A stretch of DNA of 64,000 nt from Selaginella moellendorffii (GCF_000143415.4 NW_003314315.1:1053514-1117513); one strand, 5' to 3'; shown: positions 34,814-46,164, numbered from the stretch's first letter. Program-made: numbers and translations. Notes: generated by a model not told the origin, from the letters alone.

Positions 34814-36588
34814 TTTGGTATCAGAGGATGAGTCTCAGCGAGTACTATCCAATGAGATTGGGCAACTAGTCTTGTTACATACGCAGAGATGAAAATGATG
34901 ATCCGAGTGGGTACACGTTTGGATACTAAGATTTCACATTCGTTTCCTTGGGTATGGATTTTGGTTACCTTTTTGTACCACATTGTATGAGCTTGTTGTT
35001 GGGCTCATAAGAGGGATTGCGTTGTTCCGTTTGCACGAGTTTGCACTTGGGCTTGTGAGTGAGGCACATTAGCAACTCAAGGTTGCACTTTGAGTTGACA
35101 GGATTAATGTAAGCCTATCGGTGGTTCCATGAATTGTTCCAGTGGTTCCATGAGTTGTTCCATGTACCATGGGTGAAAGTAAACCTTTCCTGGGTTTGCT
35201 ATGAGTGGCAAATAGGCTAGTTCATAGCTATTTAGCATGGCACTAGTGGATCCTTCCTAGGCATGATTATGAGTGGATCAATCAAGACTGTAGGGATTGG
35301 TCTATTGGTTCAAATAATCATTGCCATGCTCTCTCATAAATTTTTCTTTTATTGGACTGAAGGTAGTGCAAAAGCAAGCTTGAGGTTTAGTCAAAGATGA
35401 GACCGAAAAGAGAGTCGTCAGGGATAAAGGATCAAACACGTAAATCATCTTCTCTTCTTGAAGAGATGATTTGCAATGAAGAGTGACTCATTGCTCGTGT
35501 TCACAATATGCAATCAAGAGTCCTTACCTTGATGCATGTTGGTTATGATGGTCTTACAAATGATGAGTGGGATGGATAGTAGTGAAGCGCTATACCATTT
35601 TGTCTAGGCTTGCTATTGGAAGACTTGGGTTACAATGCTCAATTTTTTTTCGGGGAACCCTGCTATTGCTCCTTGAGTAGCTTGGTGTTAGATTAATTTT
35701 GAGTTTGGTTGGAAAGAGAGTGGCATGAGCTTGTACATGTAGTTAGTGGTGTTAAGTGTTGTAAATCTCTATCGATAAGGTGTGGCTTTTATGTAGCATT
35801 TTGTCGAATTGAGTTAGCACTTGATATTCATATAAACCTTTGAAGTAATGACATGGGTGTTGCTCGTGGTGTTGCTCAATTGATGATCAATTCGTTGTGA
35901 TACTTATATCATATCCATGTGATAATGAGCAATGTGTTTACGAAGTTGCTTGGGTAAATGATGATCAACCCCAAAGTGGTTGATGGTGAAGCTAGTCTAC
36001 TTGCACAAAGTAGCATTGTAGTAGCTTTGACTGAATTCTCGATGATGATCCATTATGCTAAGCTTAAGTTGGTTCCTTGTTCCTTGAGGGTTTGCCCATA
36101 AGGTGTTGGAAAGGGTTATAGGATTTACTTGCTATGGCTTGTTGGTTTATCTGTTAACACTTGGAGTAGATTGTTAGATGGAAAAAATGTGTAGTTGAGG
36201 CATTGACATTACTAACACTTATGTTAGTAGAAGTGGCATTGTTATTTCGAGTGATGAGAAATTTTCCTTAGACCTTGATTTTTCATGTCATTTTTCTTGT
36301 TAGTGTTTTGGCTTCACATTAGATCTTGAAAGTGGTTAAAGAAAAGTGTTAGTGCAATGTGGATATCCGAAGATGTGGTCTTTGTGATCAAGCCTTGGAT
36401 GTTCACTTTGCATTTTGCAGATGTCAGTGTTGGATGTCGGAAGTATAGGCAAAAAGATGTTTGAAGCTTAAGCATACTATGATGTCAGTGTTGGATGTCG
36501 GAAGTATAGGCAAAAAAATGTTTGAAGTTTAAGCATACTATGGGTCATGAGAATTAGTGTTGAAGTGAACCTATGTGAAATTGTAGAT

Positions 36589-36782
36589 GTAAGGTCCTGA
36601 GTTTGGACTTCCTGGGAGGTCACCCAGCCCAGTACTATTCAAACCCAAGGACGCTTAACCCTAAGTATCCCAAGACCCTTAACCGATTGGAAAAGAGGGT
36701 GCACTCTTGTTCATGGGCCCTTTCCCTTTATATTTGAAACCCTATGGATCGTCTCTCGAATTGTTCCCTTTGATTGCTTACA
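36589..36782 (-). repeat. Cassandra solo LTR inside element A
   Basis: 194 bp, complement of the TRIM LTRs at 2,915 and 3,314, with the 5S-like block on the minus strand (GGAGGTCACCCAGCCCAGTA read on plus). Flanks GTAGA and GTAAG are a near-perfect target duplication. Element A' has the empty site (complement of about 5,585-5,610, GTTGTTGGTAGG), so the TRIM arrived in A after the two copies separated and then lost its interior by LTR-LTR recombination. Confidence 0.85.
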
Positions 36783-37770
36783 GTAAGTAGGAAGAAGTTG
36801 GTTGAGTTTTGAAAGCTTGCATTCTTGGACTGAAAGTCATTCTTTCTCTAAGATGGAAATTTTCCACAAATTTTCTTAGACTTTTCCAATGGCTGATCTA
36901 TTGATCATTTTTATCGAAAACCATTTCATTTTCGTAAGCCAATACAAAGTAGTGAAGGGGTTAGAGTTGACTTCGATTAGCTTAGACCTTAGTAAGTTTG
37001 TATGATGCGGCCCGAAAGGGATGCTAACTTTTGGGGCTAAAGCAAGAATTTTGTTGGATGGTGAATCTTATGTTTTCCAATGATTGTGATCTTGGTGGTT
37101 CCTATACTGTAATATTAGTTTATCGGATGGTAACTTACTTGGAATAATTTTGTGTTCTAATCTAAGCTTTTTTCACTAATAATTAAGTCTTTAAGATATC
37201 ATTGTTTATGACTTTGATATTGTCCATCTATTGATCTTTGAAGTTTTGGCCAATACAGGCAAACTGGCTTTGGCACTTCGTATGTATGGTGAAATCTTTA
37301 GTCATGGGGTAGCTACTATCGACTGGTCACATCACCCGCCTCTCTGTCCATGTTCCTTATTCCGTTAAAAGGGCGTGACTGTGTAAACAACTCTTATTGC
37401 CTGTTTACAGTAGTTTACCTAAACTTTACCGACGGGTTTGGTTTCTTTACTCAGGAGGATTGGGGCTTCTAGCTTCTCTCTCTATGTTTTTGTGGGTAGG
37501 GGCATATCACACTTTTGTAAGCTGGGTGACTCCCAGAGCAGCAAGGGTGGCTGACTCCGTTGGTCATTTCCTTGTCGGCGACGGCTGGAAGTGTCTGAGT
37601 TGGTAGCACATCCGCATTAGACAAAGAGGTTACCCCCTAACTCATTTAATTTGGTGCATTTCTCACATAGTGTGAGTACCGTGAACTTTTTTCTGGAGTT
37701 CTTTCCTTGGCGGTATTCTAGATTGGAGTATGCATTGACAAGGATGTCGATCTTTGCAAGGGGGGGAGAG

Positions 37771-38154
37771 TGTCGCAAATGTGATTTCAGGTATCGAAAG
37801 TTACCTGTCGGCTAGTCCTTTCGGATATTCTTTCCTTACTCCCACAATGGCAGGAGGTCGGTATTGTTGGACTCGTTATCAGTCTTCACCTAAGCTAGTT
37901 GAGAAACTGGTCATCACATGTGCACTTAGACCGGAAGGGCACTAAGGAAGGAAATCCTAAGTTGTCATTTGTCAAGCAGACTTGACACGGTGATGAGAAA
38001 CTCATGATGTTGACTTGCACTTGCTAGTGTTGGGAACCCCCGCGATATTGAGCTTGGTCCCTCAATATCGCTAAATGATAGCTTACCGTGTCTGCCAAAC
38101 ACCCTCGCTATCATGCCCTTAGCGTTAATCTCAATTCGGTCTCAAATGCTATTT
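37771..38154 (+). repeat. 3' LTR of element A, first part
   Basis: Begins TGTCGCAAATGTGATTTC right after the polypurine tract and stops at AAATGCTATTT, where a B-family LTR is inserted. The remainder is at 45,426-46,159 after the target duplication TATTT. Confidence 0.9.
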
Positions 38155-38265
38155 TGTAAGCGACTAAATTTTCCATTCTACTTTAGTCACTTAACCACAC
38201 CTCCGACCACTTGAAGGAGTCTCATTCACAACCTCCATCAGTCCAATTTAGGACTTGGGACTTGC

Positions 38266-38652
38266 TGTCAAGACCCCCAACAAGATCAAGACTGGAAAAT
38301 GCTAAAGACAAAGAGAAAAAGCTAGTGAAAACAAAGAAAAGGCCTTAGACTGGTGTTGATTCAGATTGTGGAGAAAGGGAACAAGGCTAACCTATATATA
38401 CTATAGGTTGATGAAGCTCCACCACTCTTGGATCGAGGACGGCCTAAATACAGCTGAGGTCGAGGAGGCGCCACATCATCATCAGGAATGTGGCTCGAGA
38501 CTCAGGAATCGAGAAGTGTCTCGAGACTCAGGAATCGGGAAGTGTCTCGAGAGTCAGGAATAGGGAAGTGTCTCGAGAGTCAGGAATGTGGTCTACAGGT
38601 CAGGAATCCGGCGAGAGTCAGGAATGTGGCAAGAATTGGGGGATTCCTGACA
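38266..38652 (-). repeat. 3' LTR of chromovirus C
   Basis: 387 bp, plus-strand ends TGTCAAGACC and ATTCCTGACA. 38,485-38,630 holds about eight TCAGGAAT motifs, several spaced 24 bp apart within GTGTCTCGAGASTCAGGAAT units. On the minus (sense) strand this is the U3 region, so these are candidate enhancer repeats. The sequence CCTATATATACTATAGG (38,391-38,407) is a near-palindrome. Confidence 0.9.
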
Positions 38653-38663
38653 GCACCCCCTCC

Positions 38664-41600
38664 TCAAGAACGAGTGGAACGAGGATGTGAACGAGAACGA
38701 AGAGGAGGATGAGATGAGCGGCGAGGGATGGGAGAGGGAGAAAAGAAATGAGGACTGGGACGAGAAGGATAGCGGCAGTGGAAGTCCTGAACAAGGTCAG
38801 GAGAATGAATCAGGTTGTCCGCAGGTTCCCAAGTGCGTTCCTCAGGTCCGTAACCCTTCCAGTCCACTAGATAGTAGAGTTTAGACCGTGAAATCTTTGA
38901 ATCAAGGATGTCCTGAACCTCGTACTCAGACCCATCCTCGAGCTGCACTGGTGGAGGCGGAGGAATGACCCGATTTGGAATAGGACTGGGAATATAAGGC
39001 TCAAAGAGAGAGGAGTAAAAAACGGGGTGAATTTGATATGAGGAGGGAAGTGCAAGGCGATAAGTGACAGGATTAATGATGGCAGTGATAGGGAAAGGAC
39101 CAAGGCGTTTGAAATCGAGTTTTGGACAGGGCTTGGTGGTGGAGATATTTCGCTTGAGGAGCCAGACTTTATCCCCGATATTGTAAGGGGGACAATCCTG
39201 ACGATGGACATTGGCAAATGTTTTATGAGATTCCTGAGCACGATGGAGGTGGAAGGAGATGGAGTTGTGGATTTCCTGGAGGTTGGAGATAAATGCCTTA
39301 GAGCGGGGATTTGAACGAGAGGATTCATATGGAGAAGGAAGTGAGAGATTGAATCGGGGATTTCGGCCAGAGTTCGCAAAGAAGGGGGAAACTCGAAGAG
39401 AGGAGTGAACAGAGTTGTTATAGGAAAACTCAGCAAGGGGAAGGATATCAAACCAGTTATCCTGATGATAGTTGATGAAGCACCTCAAGAATTGTTCCAA
39501 CGTCTGAATCGTTCGCTCAGACTGCCCATCAGTTTGAGGATGATATGCCGAAGAGAGGTTGGCCTTCACTCCAAGCAGCTGCAAAAACCGTTGCCAAAAA
39601 TGAGAGATGAACTGAGGCCCCCGATCCGAAACCACATCTGTAGGAATCCCATGAAGTCGGAAAATTTCCCTGAATACCAGTTTTGCCATGTCCTCGCCCG
39701 AAAACTCCTTGGTACATGGCAAGAAGTGCGCCATCTTTGTGAAGCGATCCACCACGACTAAAATGCTGTTGAAGCCTCCAGAACTCGGAAGATCACTCAA
39801 GAAATCCATGGAGATGGATTCCCAAGGACCTGAAGGGACCGGAAGGGAATGAAGCAAACCTGAAGGAAGGTGGCGAGGTACCTTATTCCGGGCACAAGTG
39901 TCACAGGAGGTAACAAAAGCTTTGATGTAGTCGTCCATGTGAGGCCACCAAAAGTCCCGTGCAACTAGCTCATAGGTTTTTGCAATGCCGAAGTGACCAG
40001 CAGTCGGGCTATCATGGCACGCCATCAGGACCAACCTTCGAGCATCACCTTCAGGAACGTAAAGCTGCTCCCCACGGTACAATAAGCCATCGAAGAACTC
40101 GAACTCGTCAAATCGCCGGCAGTCGGGAGTCACTGGGTGTCCAGCCTGAAGATGGGGGAAAATGTCGCTAGCGAGATCATCGGATTGAAGATCGTTTCTG
40201 ATTGCATCCATCAAGGAGGAGTCCTGAGGGGCCAGGGAAATTGCCATAACTTGAAGCCGATCAGGACCGAGGATAACTTGATCCTGTTGATCGAAGGCAG
40301 GATTACCAGGCCTGAGACTGAGATAGGAGCGCCTTGAAAGAGCATCAGGAAGGCCTTGAAACTTTCCAGGTCTGTACTTGATAACAAAGTCAAACCGACT
40401 CAGGAATTGTGCCCACCTTGCTTGACGACGGCTTAAAACTCGGGAAGTGGCAAAGTACTCAAGATTTTTGTGATCCGTCCAGACTGTTGTTTGATGGCTC
40501 GCCCCCTCCAAGAAACGGCGCCACTCTCCAAAGGAATCCACGATGGCAAGGAGCTCCTTGTCGTGGATTTCGTAATTGATCTCCGCAGGCTGGAATTTCC
40601 GAGAATGGAAAGCGACCGGATGAAGTTCGTGATCCGCTCCGAGTTGAGACAGCATAGCACCAATGGCAAAGTCGGAGGCGTCAGCCTCGATGAAGAAAGG
40701 TTGTGAGGAATCAGCATGGATCAAGACAGGAGCAGAACTGAAGGCTGCCTTGAGTGTGTCGAAGGCCTGCTGGGCAGCAGCAGACCAAGAGAAGGGAACA
40801 TCCTTGCGAGTGAGATGTGTGAGAGGAAGGACAATGTCAGAGTAGTGATCAATGAATTTGCGGTAGAAGTTGGCGAAGCCAAGGAAAACCTGAACGTCCG
40901 ACATTGATTGTGGAGGCTCCCATTCGAGAATAGTCTTGACTTTAGCAGGATCCCATCGTGATACCCTCAGGAGTGACAATGTACCCAAGGAACTCCACAG
41001 ACTGCTGATCAAAGGAACATTTCTCAAGCTTCGCGTATAGACCGTGTTCTCGCAGCTTCGCTAGCACCTTGCGAACATGTTCGTCATGCTCCTCCTGAGT
41101 TTTTGAGTAGATGAGGATGTCATCGAGGTAGACGATCACCATCTGATCAAGAAACTCCCGAAAAACGTCGTTCGCCATGTGTTGGAAAACTGCTGGAGCA
41201 TTTGTCAAGCCAAATGGCATGACAGTGTACTCGAAGTGGCCATAGCGGGTTTGGAACGCAATCTTCCATTCATCACCAGACTGGATCCAGATCAGGTTGT
41301 ATGCTCCACGGAGGTCGATCTTGGTGAAGAAGCGGGCACCACCGAGGCGTTCCAACAGGTCTGAGATCAAGGGCAGCGGATAATGGTTCCGAACAGTCAC
41401 CTTATTCAAACCTCGATAGTCGATGACTAGCCGCAAGCTCCCATCCTTCTTCTTGACAAAGAAGACAGGCGCTTCAGCCGGGGACTGCGAATGCTGAATG
41501 TAGCCCGAGGCAAGGTTCTCATCCACGTACTCTTTGAGGGCCTTAAGCTCGGACGGGGATAACCCGTAGATAGGCCCCCACGGAGGTGACGCTCCTTCCT

Positions 41601-42504
41601 GTAAATCAATGGGACAATCATAAGGCCGATGAACAGGCAGTACACTAGCTTTTTTCTTGTCAAACACATCCCCAAAATCATGATACTTCTCAAGAAGACT
41701 GATAGGAGAAACATGCAAAGCAAAAAGAAAAAGAGGTTCTTCATGAAGGAGTTCTTTCATAGTGATTGTGGAGATAGGAGAAGGGGTATGACTAAATGGA
41801 ATGACGAGACGAGGATACTGTCCAGTGTAAGATGGAAGGGAGGAAAAAGAAGAGGATGAAAACTTTGTAGAGTCAGGAACAGAACCCCGACTTGAGTTTA
41901 GGGAACTTTTCCTGATTCGGACTCGATGAACACCAGGGGAAGCCGTGGGAGATGGTGATGGGGGAGAGATGAGCTGTAAGTCCTTCCAACAAATCTGAGG
42001 CTGATGTAGTTGGAACCAAGGAAGACCGAGCACCACAGAGGAGGACTTGCTGTTGATGATGTTGAAGGCGATATCGGTGACGGTGGACCCGATGTGTACT
42101 CGAACGGGCAACGTTTCCCTAAGTCCAGAAGATGGAGACACAAAATGCCCGCCGATGCCTTCAACCCTCAGATCCCGTATGGTAGGAGAAAGAGGAACGT
42201 GATGTCGGGCAGCAAAGTCCGTGTCCATGAAGCAGGAAGTTGCACCCGAGTCCAGTAGCGCCAAAGCCTTGAGTCCTGATTGTCCGGTGAAAGAAAGGAG
42301 ACATGGGACACGGAAGTTGCGGGAATTGGTGGTGGCTTTGATGAAAGGTGGTGAGGAGCTTGATAAGGAAGAAAAGTGATTTTTATTTGGGGAGTCCAAA
42401 CAGACAGCTCCTACTCTGTTTGGACAGGGTCGTTTCCCGACTGCAACAGAAGTGGACTTTGAGGCAGAGTGAACTCGAGCAATCGGGGAGGCTTCCTGGG
42501 ACAC
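38664..42504 (-). pseudogene. Chromovirus C pol polyprotein (one frameshift)
   Basis: Two minus-strand frames make one polyprotein. The first (42,504-40,942) has the protease loop LLDSGATSC near residue 85 and reverse transcriptase with RFFTKIDLRGAYN, TVMPFGLTNAPAVFQ and the YLDD active site (41,119-41,130). It ends early because of one extra base in a CCC run at 40,952-40,954 (plus strand). The second frame continues at the same point (to 38,664) with the RT tail, RNase H (EADASDFAIGAMLS, WTDHKNLEYF), integrase zinc finger and DDE core (SMDFLSDLP, VVSDRGPQF, YHPQTDGQSERT), the GPF module and a chromodomain (YYLVDWKGYGPEERTWEP). Relative to gag it is in the -1 frame, overlapping by up to about 94 bp, so expression probably needs frameshifting. 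The start at 42,504 is only the first codon of the open stretch (GTG), not a true initiation site. Confidence 0.92.
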
Positions 42505-43382
42505 ACAGCTGCTTTGTGAGTAGGATCAGCACAGTAGAGGCAAAGATTATGAGATATTCAACATTGCCTCTCAGTAGGACTCAACTTCCCTCTAATGAGT
42601 CGGGGAGTACCAGAAACATCCATCGGGACCGGAGCAGTAGGTTCAGGACTATGCCCCGAAGACTCAAGCTGGGATTCCTGAGTCTGGGACGGAAAAACAG
42701 CGGCGCGGCGACTTTCCTGACGACGTTCAAAGAGACGATTGTCACATCGAACAGCTTTGTTGATGGCGTCCGACAGGTCCTTGGGATCCTCCATGGTGAG
42801 CAACAAATCCTTGACACCGTTGTTGAGGCCAAAACGAAATTGGTCAATCAGAGCCCGCTCATCCCACTGAGTGTCCAAGGCAAGGAGTTGGAACTCTGCA
42901 GCGTAGATCAAGGCAGGACGAGACCCCTGAGAGAGACGTCTCATCTTTGTGGTAGCAGCCCGAACCCGATCCGTCTCGCCAAAACATGCTTCGAGCTTCT
43001 CTTTGAACAATTGAAGATCCATTAGCTCCGGAACCACGACCCCTTTCATGCTCTTCTCCAGAAGAGGAGAAAACCATGACAAAGCTGCACCCTCGAGCAA
43101 CGTCCCAATCGCGCCGATTTGAGACTCAGGAGTGGGGTACCGCCGATGTTGAAGTGCAAAGATCAGCTCCATTTGGTTCAAAAATCCACGAAGCTCCGAA
43201 CGCTTGCCTGAAAATTTCGCCGGGAAACTCACCTTCGGTTCAGGAACTTTGCTGGATCCTTGAGCCGAAAGTGAAGCAAGCTCCTGCTGCATGCGAAGAA
43301 GGGTCGCCTTCAGCTCGGTATTCTCAGACTGGATTTTTGCAAGGACTTCGGCAAAGAAATCAGGATGGCTTGGAGACTCCAT
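42411..43382 (-). pseudogene. Chromovirus C gag (stop before the zinc knuckle)
   Basis: Begins at ATG 43,382 (MESPSHPDFFAEVLAKIQ). It has an early coiled-coil-like helix (ENTELKATLLRMQQELASL), then a capsid domain (FSGKRSELRGFLNQMELIF ... GTLLEGAALSWFSPLLE ... ALIYAAEFQLLALDTQWDE). A TGA at 42,558-42,560 ends the frame after about 274 codons. In the same frame directly beyond it lies a perfect CX2CX4HX4C knuckle (42,501-42,542: CLYCADPTHKAAVC), and the frame runs on to a TAG at 42,411-42,413. The TGA is therefore most likely a recent mutation (a C-to-T change of CGA would do it) that removes the nucleic-acid-binding part. It forms virus-like particles in intact relatives. Confidence 0.88.
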
Positions 43383-43480
43383 TGGCAAGAAGAAAGAAAA
43401 GAAAAGGGGGAAAAAGACAAAGGCAATCAAATAATCAAAACGAGCTAAAAGAAAAGCAAAAAACACAATCTGAATCAAAC

Positions 43481-43867
43481 TGTCAAGACCCCCAACAAGA
43501 TCAAGACTGGAAAATGCTAAAGACAAAGAGAAAAAGCTAGTGAAAACAAAGAAAAGGCCTTAGACTGGTGTTGATTCAGATTGTGGAGAAAGGGAACAAG
43601 GCTAACCTATATATACTATAGGTTGATGAAGCTCCACCACTCTTGGATCGAGGACGGCCTAAATACAGCTGAGGTCGAGGAGGCGCCACATCATCATCAG
43701 GAATGTGGCTCGAGACTCAGGAATCGAGAGGTGTCTCGAGACTCAGGAATCGGGAAGTGTCTCGAGAGTCAGGAATAGGGAAGTGTCTCGAGAGTCAGGA
43801 ATGTGGTCTGCAGGTCAGGAATCCGGCGAGAGTCAGGAATGTGGCAAGAATTGGGGGATTCCTGACA
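43481..43867 (-). repeat. 5' LTR of chromovirus C
   Basis: 387 bp, differing from the 3' LTR at two sites only (GAGAGGTG against GAGAAGTG and GTCTGCAGG against GTCTACAGG). On the minus strand it precedes gag; the 98 bp between LTR and gag ATG (43,383-43,480) contain no TGGTATCAGAG-like primer site. Confidence 0.9.
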
Positions 43868-44756
43868 TTTGCTAGCCCCAAGAATGGCATCCATGCCACT
43901 CAACACTTGCACCTGGTCCAAGTGCTCCTCGTGTCCGGTCCCAAGACCGACACCCAAAGGTACCACTGACATCTCGGCCCGTTACGCTAAGGCCATGCCC
44001 ATTCACCTCTGCTGCACTAGTGGTCCAATACCACTTGCATCACAATCCCGTCTCTCCAAGACTGGGCCATCTGTCCACGAGTGGTCATCCTAGATCCACT
44101 CCTTAGCATCCTTAGGATGCCCACAGACCTGGGGAATTGCCTTCCCCAAAGTCCTTTGCCAGTTCCTACCAAGTCCATTTCTGCCCCTGGCCGTGTTTGC
44201 CAACACTGCCACTGGATCGAGGCCCACAGGCCCGACCTCTAAGTCCCATGGTCCTCTGGGACTTCCTCACCACACGACTGTGTCCTTGGTCACTACCCCA
44301 GAGGTCTGCTCCTCTTCCTTTCCACAGTCTAGGCCTTTGGGACAACATTTCGGAACACCGTGGCCTTACGCGAGCCACCTGGGTACTCTACCCGCCTTTC
44401 GCCTTTAGGTGCTTTAGCCATGGGCTTAGAGCGAGGTTCCATTGAGCCACGCCTGGTATCCAAGTAGGTAGTGCCACCCACACTTGGACTGGGAGCATCG
44501 GCCAGTCGATCTCCCGGGGGAACTAGAGCCGGCTCTTGAACACTTCACCAAGCTACCCCGCTTGTCGGTCCGTATTCACTCTAGTCTTGGACTTCCCAGT
44601 GGTCAGTTCATCACCCAACACTGGGTCTGGCCTTCCTGGGCCAAACTGGCCTTTCCTGGCCAAACTGGCTCCACTGCAGTCCTCCCCCTTACTATACTTT
44701 TGGAGCTCACCAAACCCCCCAGGGTCTGGGAGACGAACGCTTTGGGCTTTCACCCT

Positions 44757-45230
44757 CTCAGACTCGAACTCGGACTCGGACTCGGACTCGGACTCGGACT
44801 CGGTCTCAACCTTGGCCTCGGCCTCGGTCTCGGTCCCGGTCCCGGTCTCGGTCTCGGTCCCGGTCTCGGTCTCGGTCTCGATCCCGGTCTCGGCCTCCAT
44901 CTCGGACTCCGTCTCGGTCCATCTCGGACTCCATCTCGGGTCCATCTCGGACTCCGTCTCGGTCCACCTCGGACTCCATCTCGGACTCCATCTCAGGTCC
45001 ATCTCGGACTCCATCTCGGACTCCATCTCGGGTCCATCTCGGACTCCATCTCGGACTCCATCTCGGGTCCATCTCGGACTCCGTCTCAGTCCACCTCGGA
45101 CTCCACTTCGGGTCCATCTCGGACTCCATATCGGACTCCATCTCGGACTCAACTTCGGGTCCATCTCGGACTCCATATCGGACTCCATCTCGGGCTCCAC
45201 TTCGGACTCCATATCGGACTCCAACTAGGG
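44757..45230 (+). repeat. CTCGGACTCCAT minisatellite in the B solo LTR
   Basis: Starts as CTCGGA hexamers and passes into CTCGGACTCCAT 12-mers and 18-mers with CTCGGGTCCAT. Because 6, 12 and 18 are multiples of three and the unit lacks stops in most frames, long open frames arise on both strands (for example 318 residues plus, 223 residues minus). I regard none of them as genes. Confidence 0.88.
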
Positions 45231-45425
45231 TCCGCCTCGCTTATTGCTCGCTTCATGCTTGTTCCTCGAGCACTTTGTTGGGAGTTCCCCTCCCGCTCTC
45301 AACCTTCCAAGTCGGAGCTTTTAGTCCAAACGTGTTACGCTCGTTTGGCTTTCGCTTCGGCCACTACCACATGGCACCCTTCCGGCTCCACTTTGGGGCC
45401 TAGGGATTTTGTGTCTCACATATTT

Positions 45426-46159
45426 ATGGAAAGTGTCTAGATTTGCTTATTTGGCATATCTACGAAATGTAGAGATCGGCCTGAACACACTAGTGTTCAT
45501 CCCGTGTCCAAATTCGCAATCTAACGCCATTCCATATTTAGTAGATTTTGAGCTTGTCCCAGAGACTAACTCCTGATACTAAGGGAGGCTTGGGGTGAAA
45601 GCCCAAAGCGTGTGTTCCTTAAGGGGGGGGGAGGCTGTGGGGGGTTCCAAATGTATAGTAGGGATAGTGGGTAAGTCGGGCATGGCCGACCAACCTGAGG
45701 CATAGTTTAGCTCCCGCTTGGGTGCTTGTCCTTGTTTTGCATTTGGCTTGGGTCTAAGCCCAAGTTCTATTCCATGCTAGCTAGTGGAGTACCCATATCC
45801 TCACGTTAAGCCACCGGTATGCCGAAATAGCGCTAAACTCCGTTTAGCTCTATTTTGCATGCCAGTCCTGGCATTGGGATGCTGGTTGCTCCAGGACTGT
45901 TCCAAGTCGCTCCGGGCTCCTGTCCCTTCGCTCCTTGAGCTGTATACTTGAGAGTTGCTCCATGGTTCGGTTTCATCACTCCTTGGCTCCATGCATGGGA
46001 GTTTGGCACCGTTCCTTCGTTCAGTGGCCTAAGGCCCTAAACCTCGGGTTCCACACCGTGTTCCTTTGGACACGTGGCATCTGTCACGTGGCACAAAGAG
46101 GGTTTAGGTTCCTATGGTAAATCACAATAGGATAAAAGGTCAAAACCACGTGCGCTACA
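45426..46159 (+). repeat. 3' LTR of element A, second part
   Basis: Continues the LTR from ATGGAAAGTGTC to GTGCGCTACA and is followed by the target duplication GTGAG. The hairpin seen in other A LTRs is decayed here (CCTATGG....CAATAGG at about 46,111-46,131). Confidence 0.9.
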
Positions 46160-46164
46160 GTGAG

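Larger units (their letters stand above)
38266..43867 (-). mobile_element. Ty3/gypsy chromovirus C, young but inactivated
   Basis: 5,602 bp with identical-length 387-bp LTRs that differ at only two positions by eye. Flanks CTTGC (38,261-38,265) and TTTGC (43,868-43,872) are a target duplication with one mismatch. Genes run on the minus strand: gag, then protease, reverse transcriptase, RNase H, integrase and a C-terminal chromodomain, which marks it as a chromovirus. A polypurine tract (GAGGAGGGGGTGC on minus) abuts the 3' LTR. The primer site after the 5' LTR is not of the usual TGGTATCAGAG type. A stop in gag and a one-base frameshift in pol make this copy non-autonomous despite its youth. 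It sits in a B solo LTR within element A. Confidence 0.92.
38155..45420 (+). repeat. B-family solo LTR inserted in A, split by chromovirus C
   Basis: Runs from TGTAAGCGACTAAATTTTCC to GTGTCTCACA. Removing the C insertion leaves about 1.66 kb, a single B LTR with no interior, hence a solo LTR. Target duplication TATTT is at 38,150-38,154 and 45,421-45,425. Its minisatellite (44,757-45,230) is longer and more regular than in the other copies. The LTR is in the same sequence orientation as 31,209-32,849. Confidence 0.88.
33678..46159 (+). mobile_element. Non-coding LTR retrotransposon A with nested insertions
   Basis: The 5' LTR (33,678-34,813) and the split 3' LTR (37,771-38,154 plus 45,426-46,159) begin TGTCGCAAATGTGA and end GCTACA. 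The exact target duplication GTGAG is at both outer edges. Primer site TGGTATCAGAG is at 34,816-34,826. A polypurine tract, AAGGGGGGGAGAG, directly precedes the 3' LTR. The 2.96-kb interior (34,814-37,770) encodes nothing; compared with A' (5.57 kb) it lacks about 2 kb. It holds a Cassandra solo LTR at 36,589-36,782. In the first 384 aligned LTR bases I count about 20 differences (roughly 5%), so A is older than A'. The 3' LTR was later hit by a B solo LTR containing chromovirus C. Confidence 0.9.

Noticed and set aside
34814-37770. Hidden gag-pol in the interior of element A
   Set aside because: All frames are closed by frequent stops and no capsid, protease, RT or integrase motif can be read in either orientation.
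38867-39451. 194-residue minus-strand frame overlapping chromovirus pol
   Set aside because: It is a shadow of the integrase/chromodomain frame with low-complexity Ser/Leu/Pro content.
44484-45440. Long open frames (318 residues plus; 230 plus; 223 minus) in the B solo LTR
   Set aside because: They are produced by a CTCGGA/CTCCAT minisatellite with periods of 6, 12 and 18 bp that lacks stops in several frames on both strands; composition is Ser/Asp or Arg/Glu repeats only.
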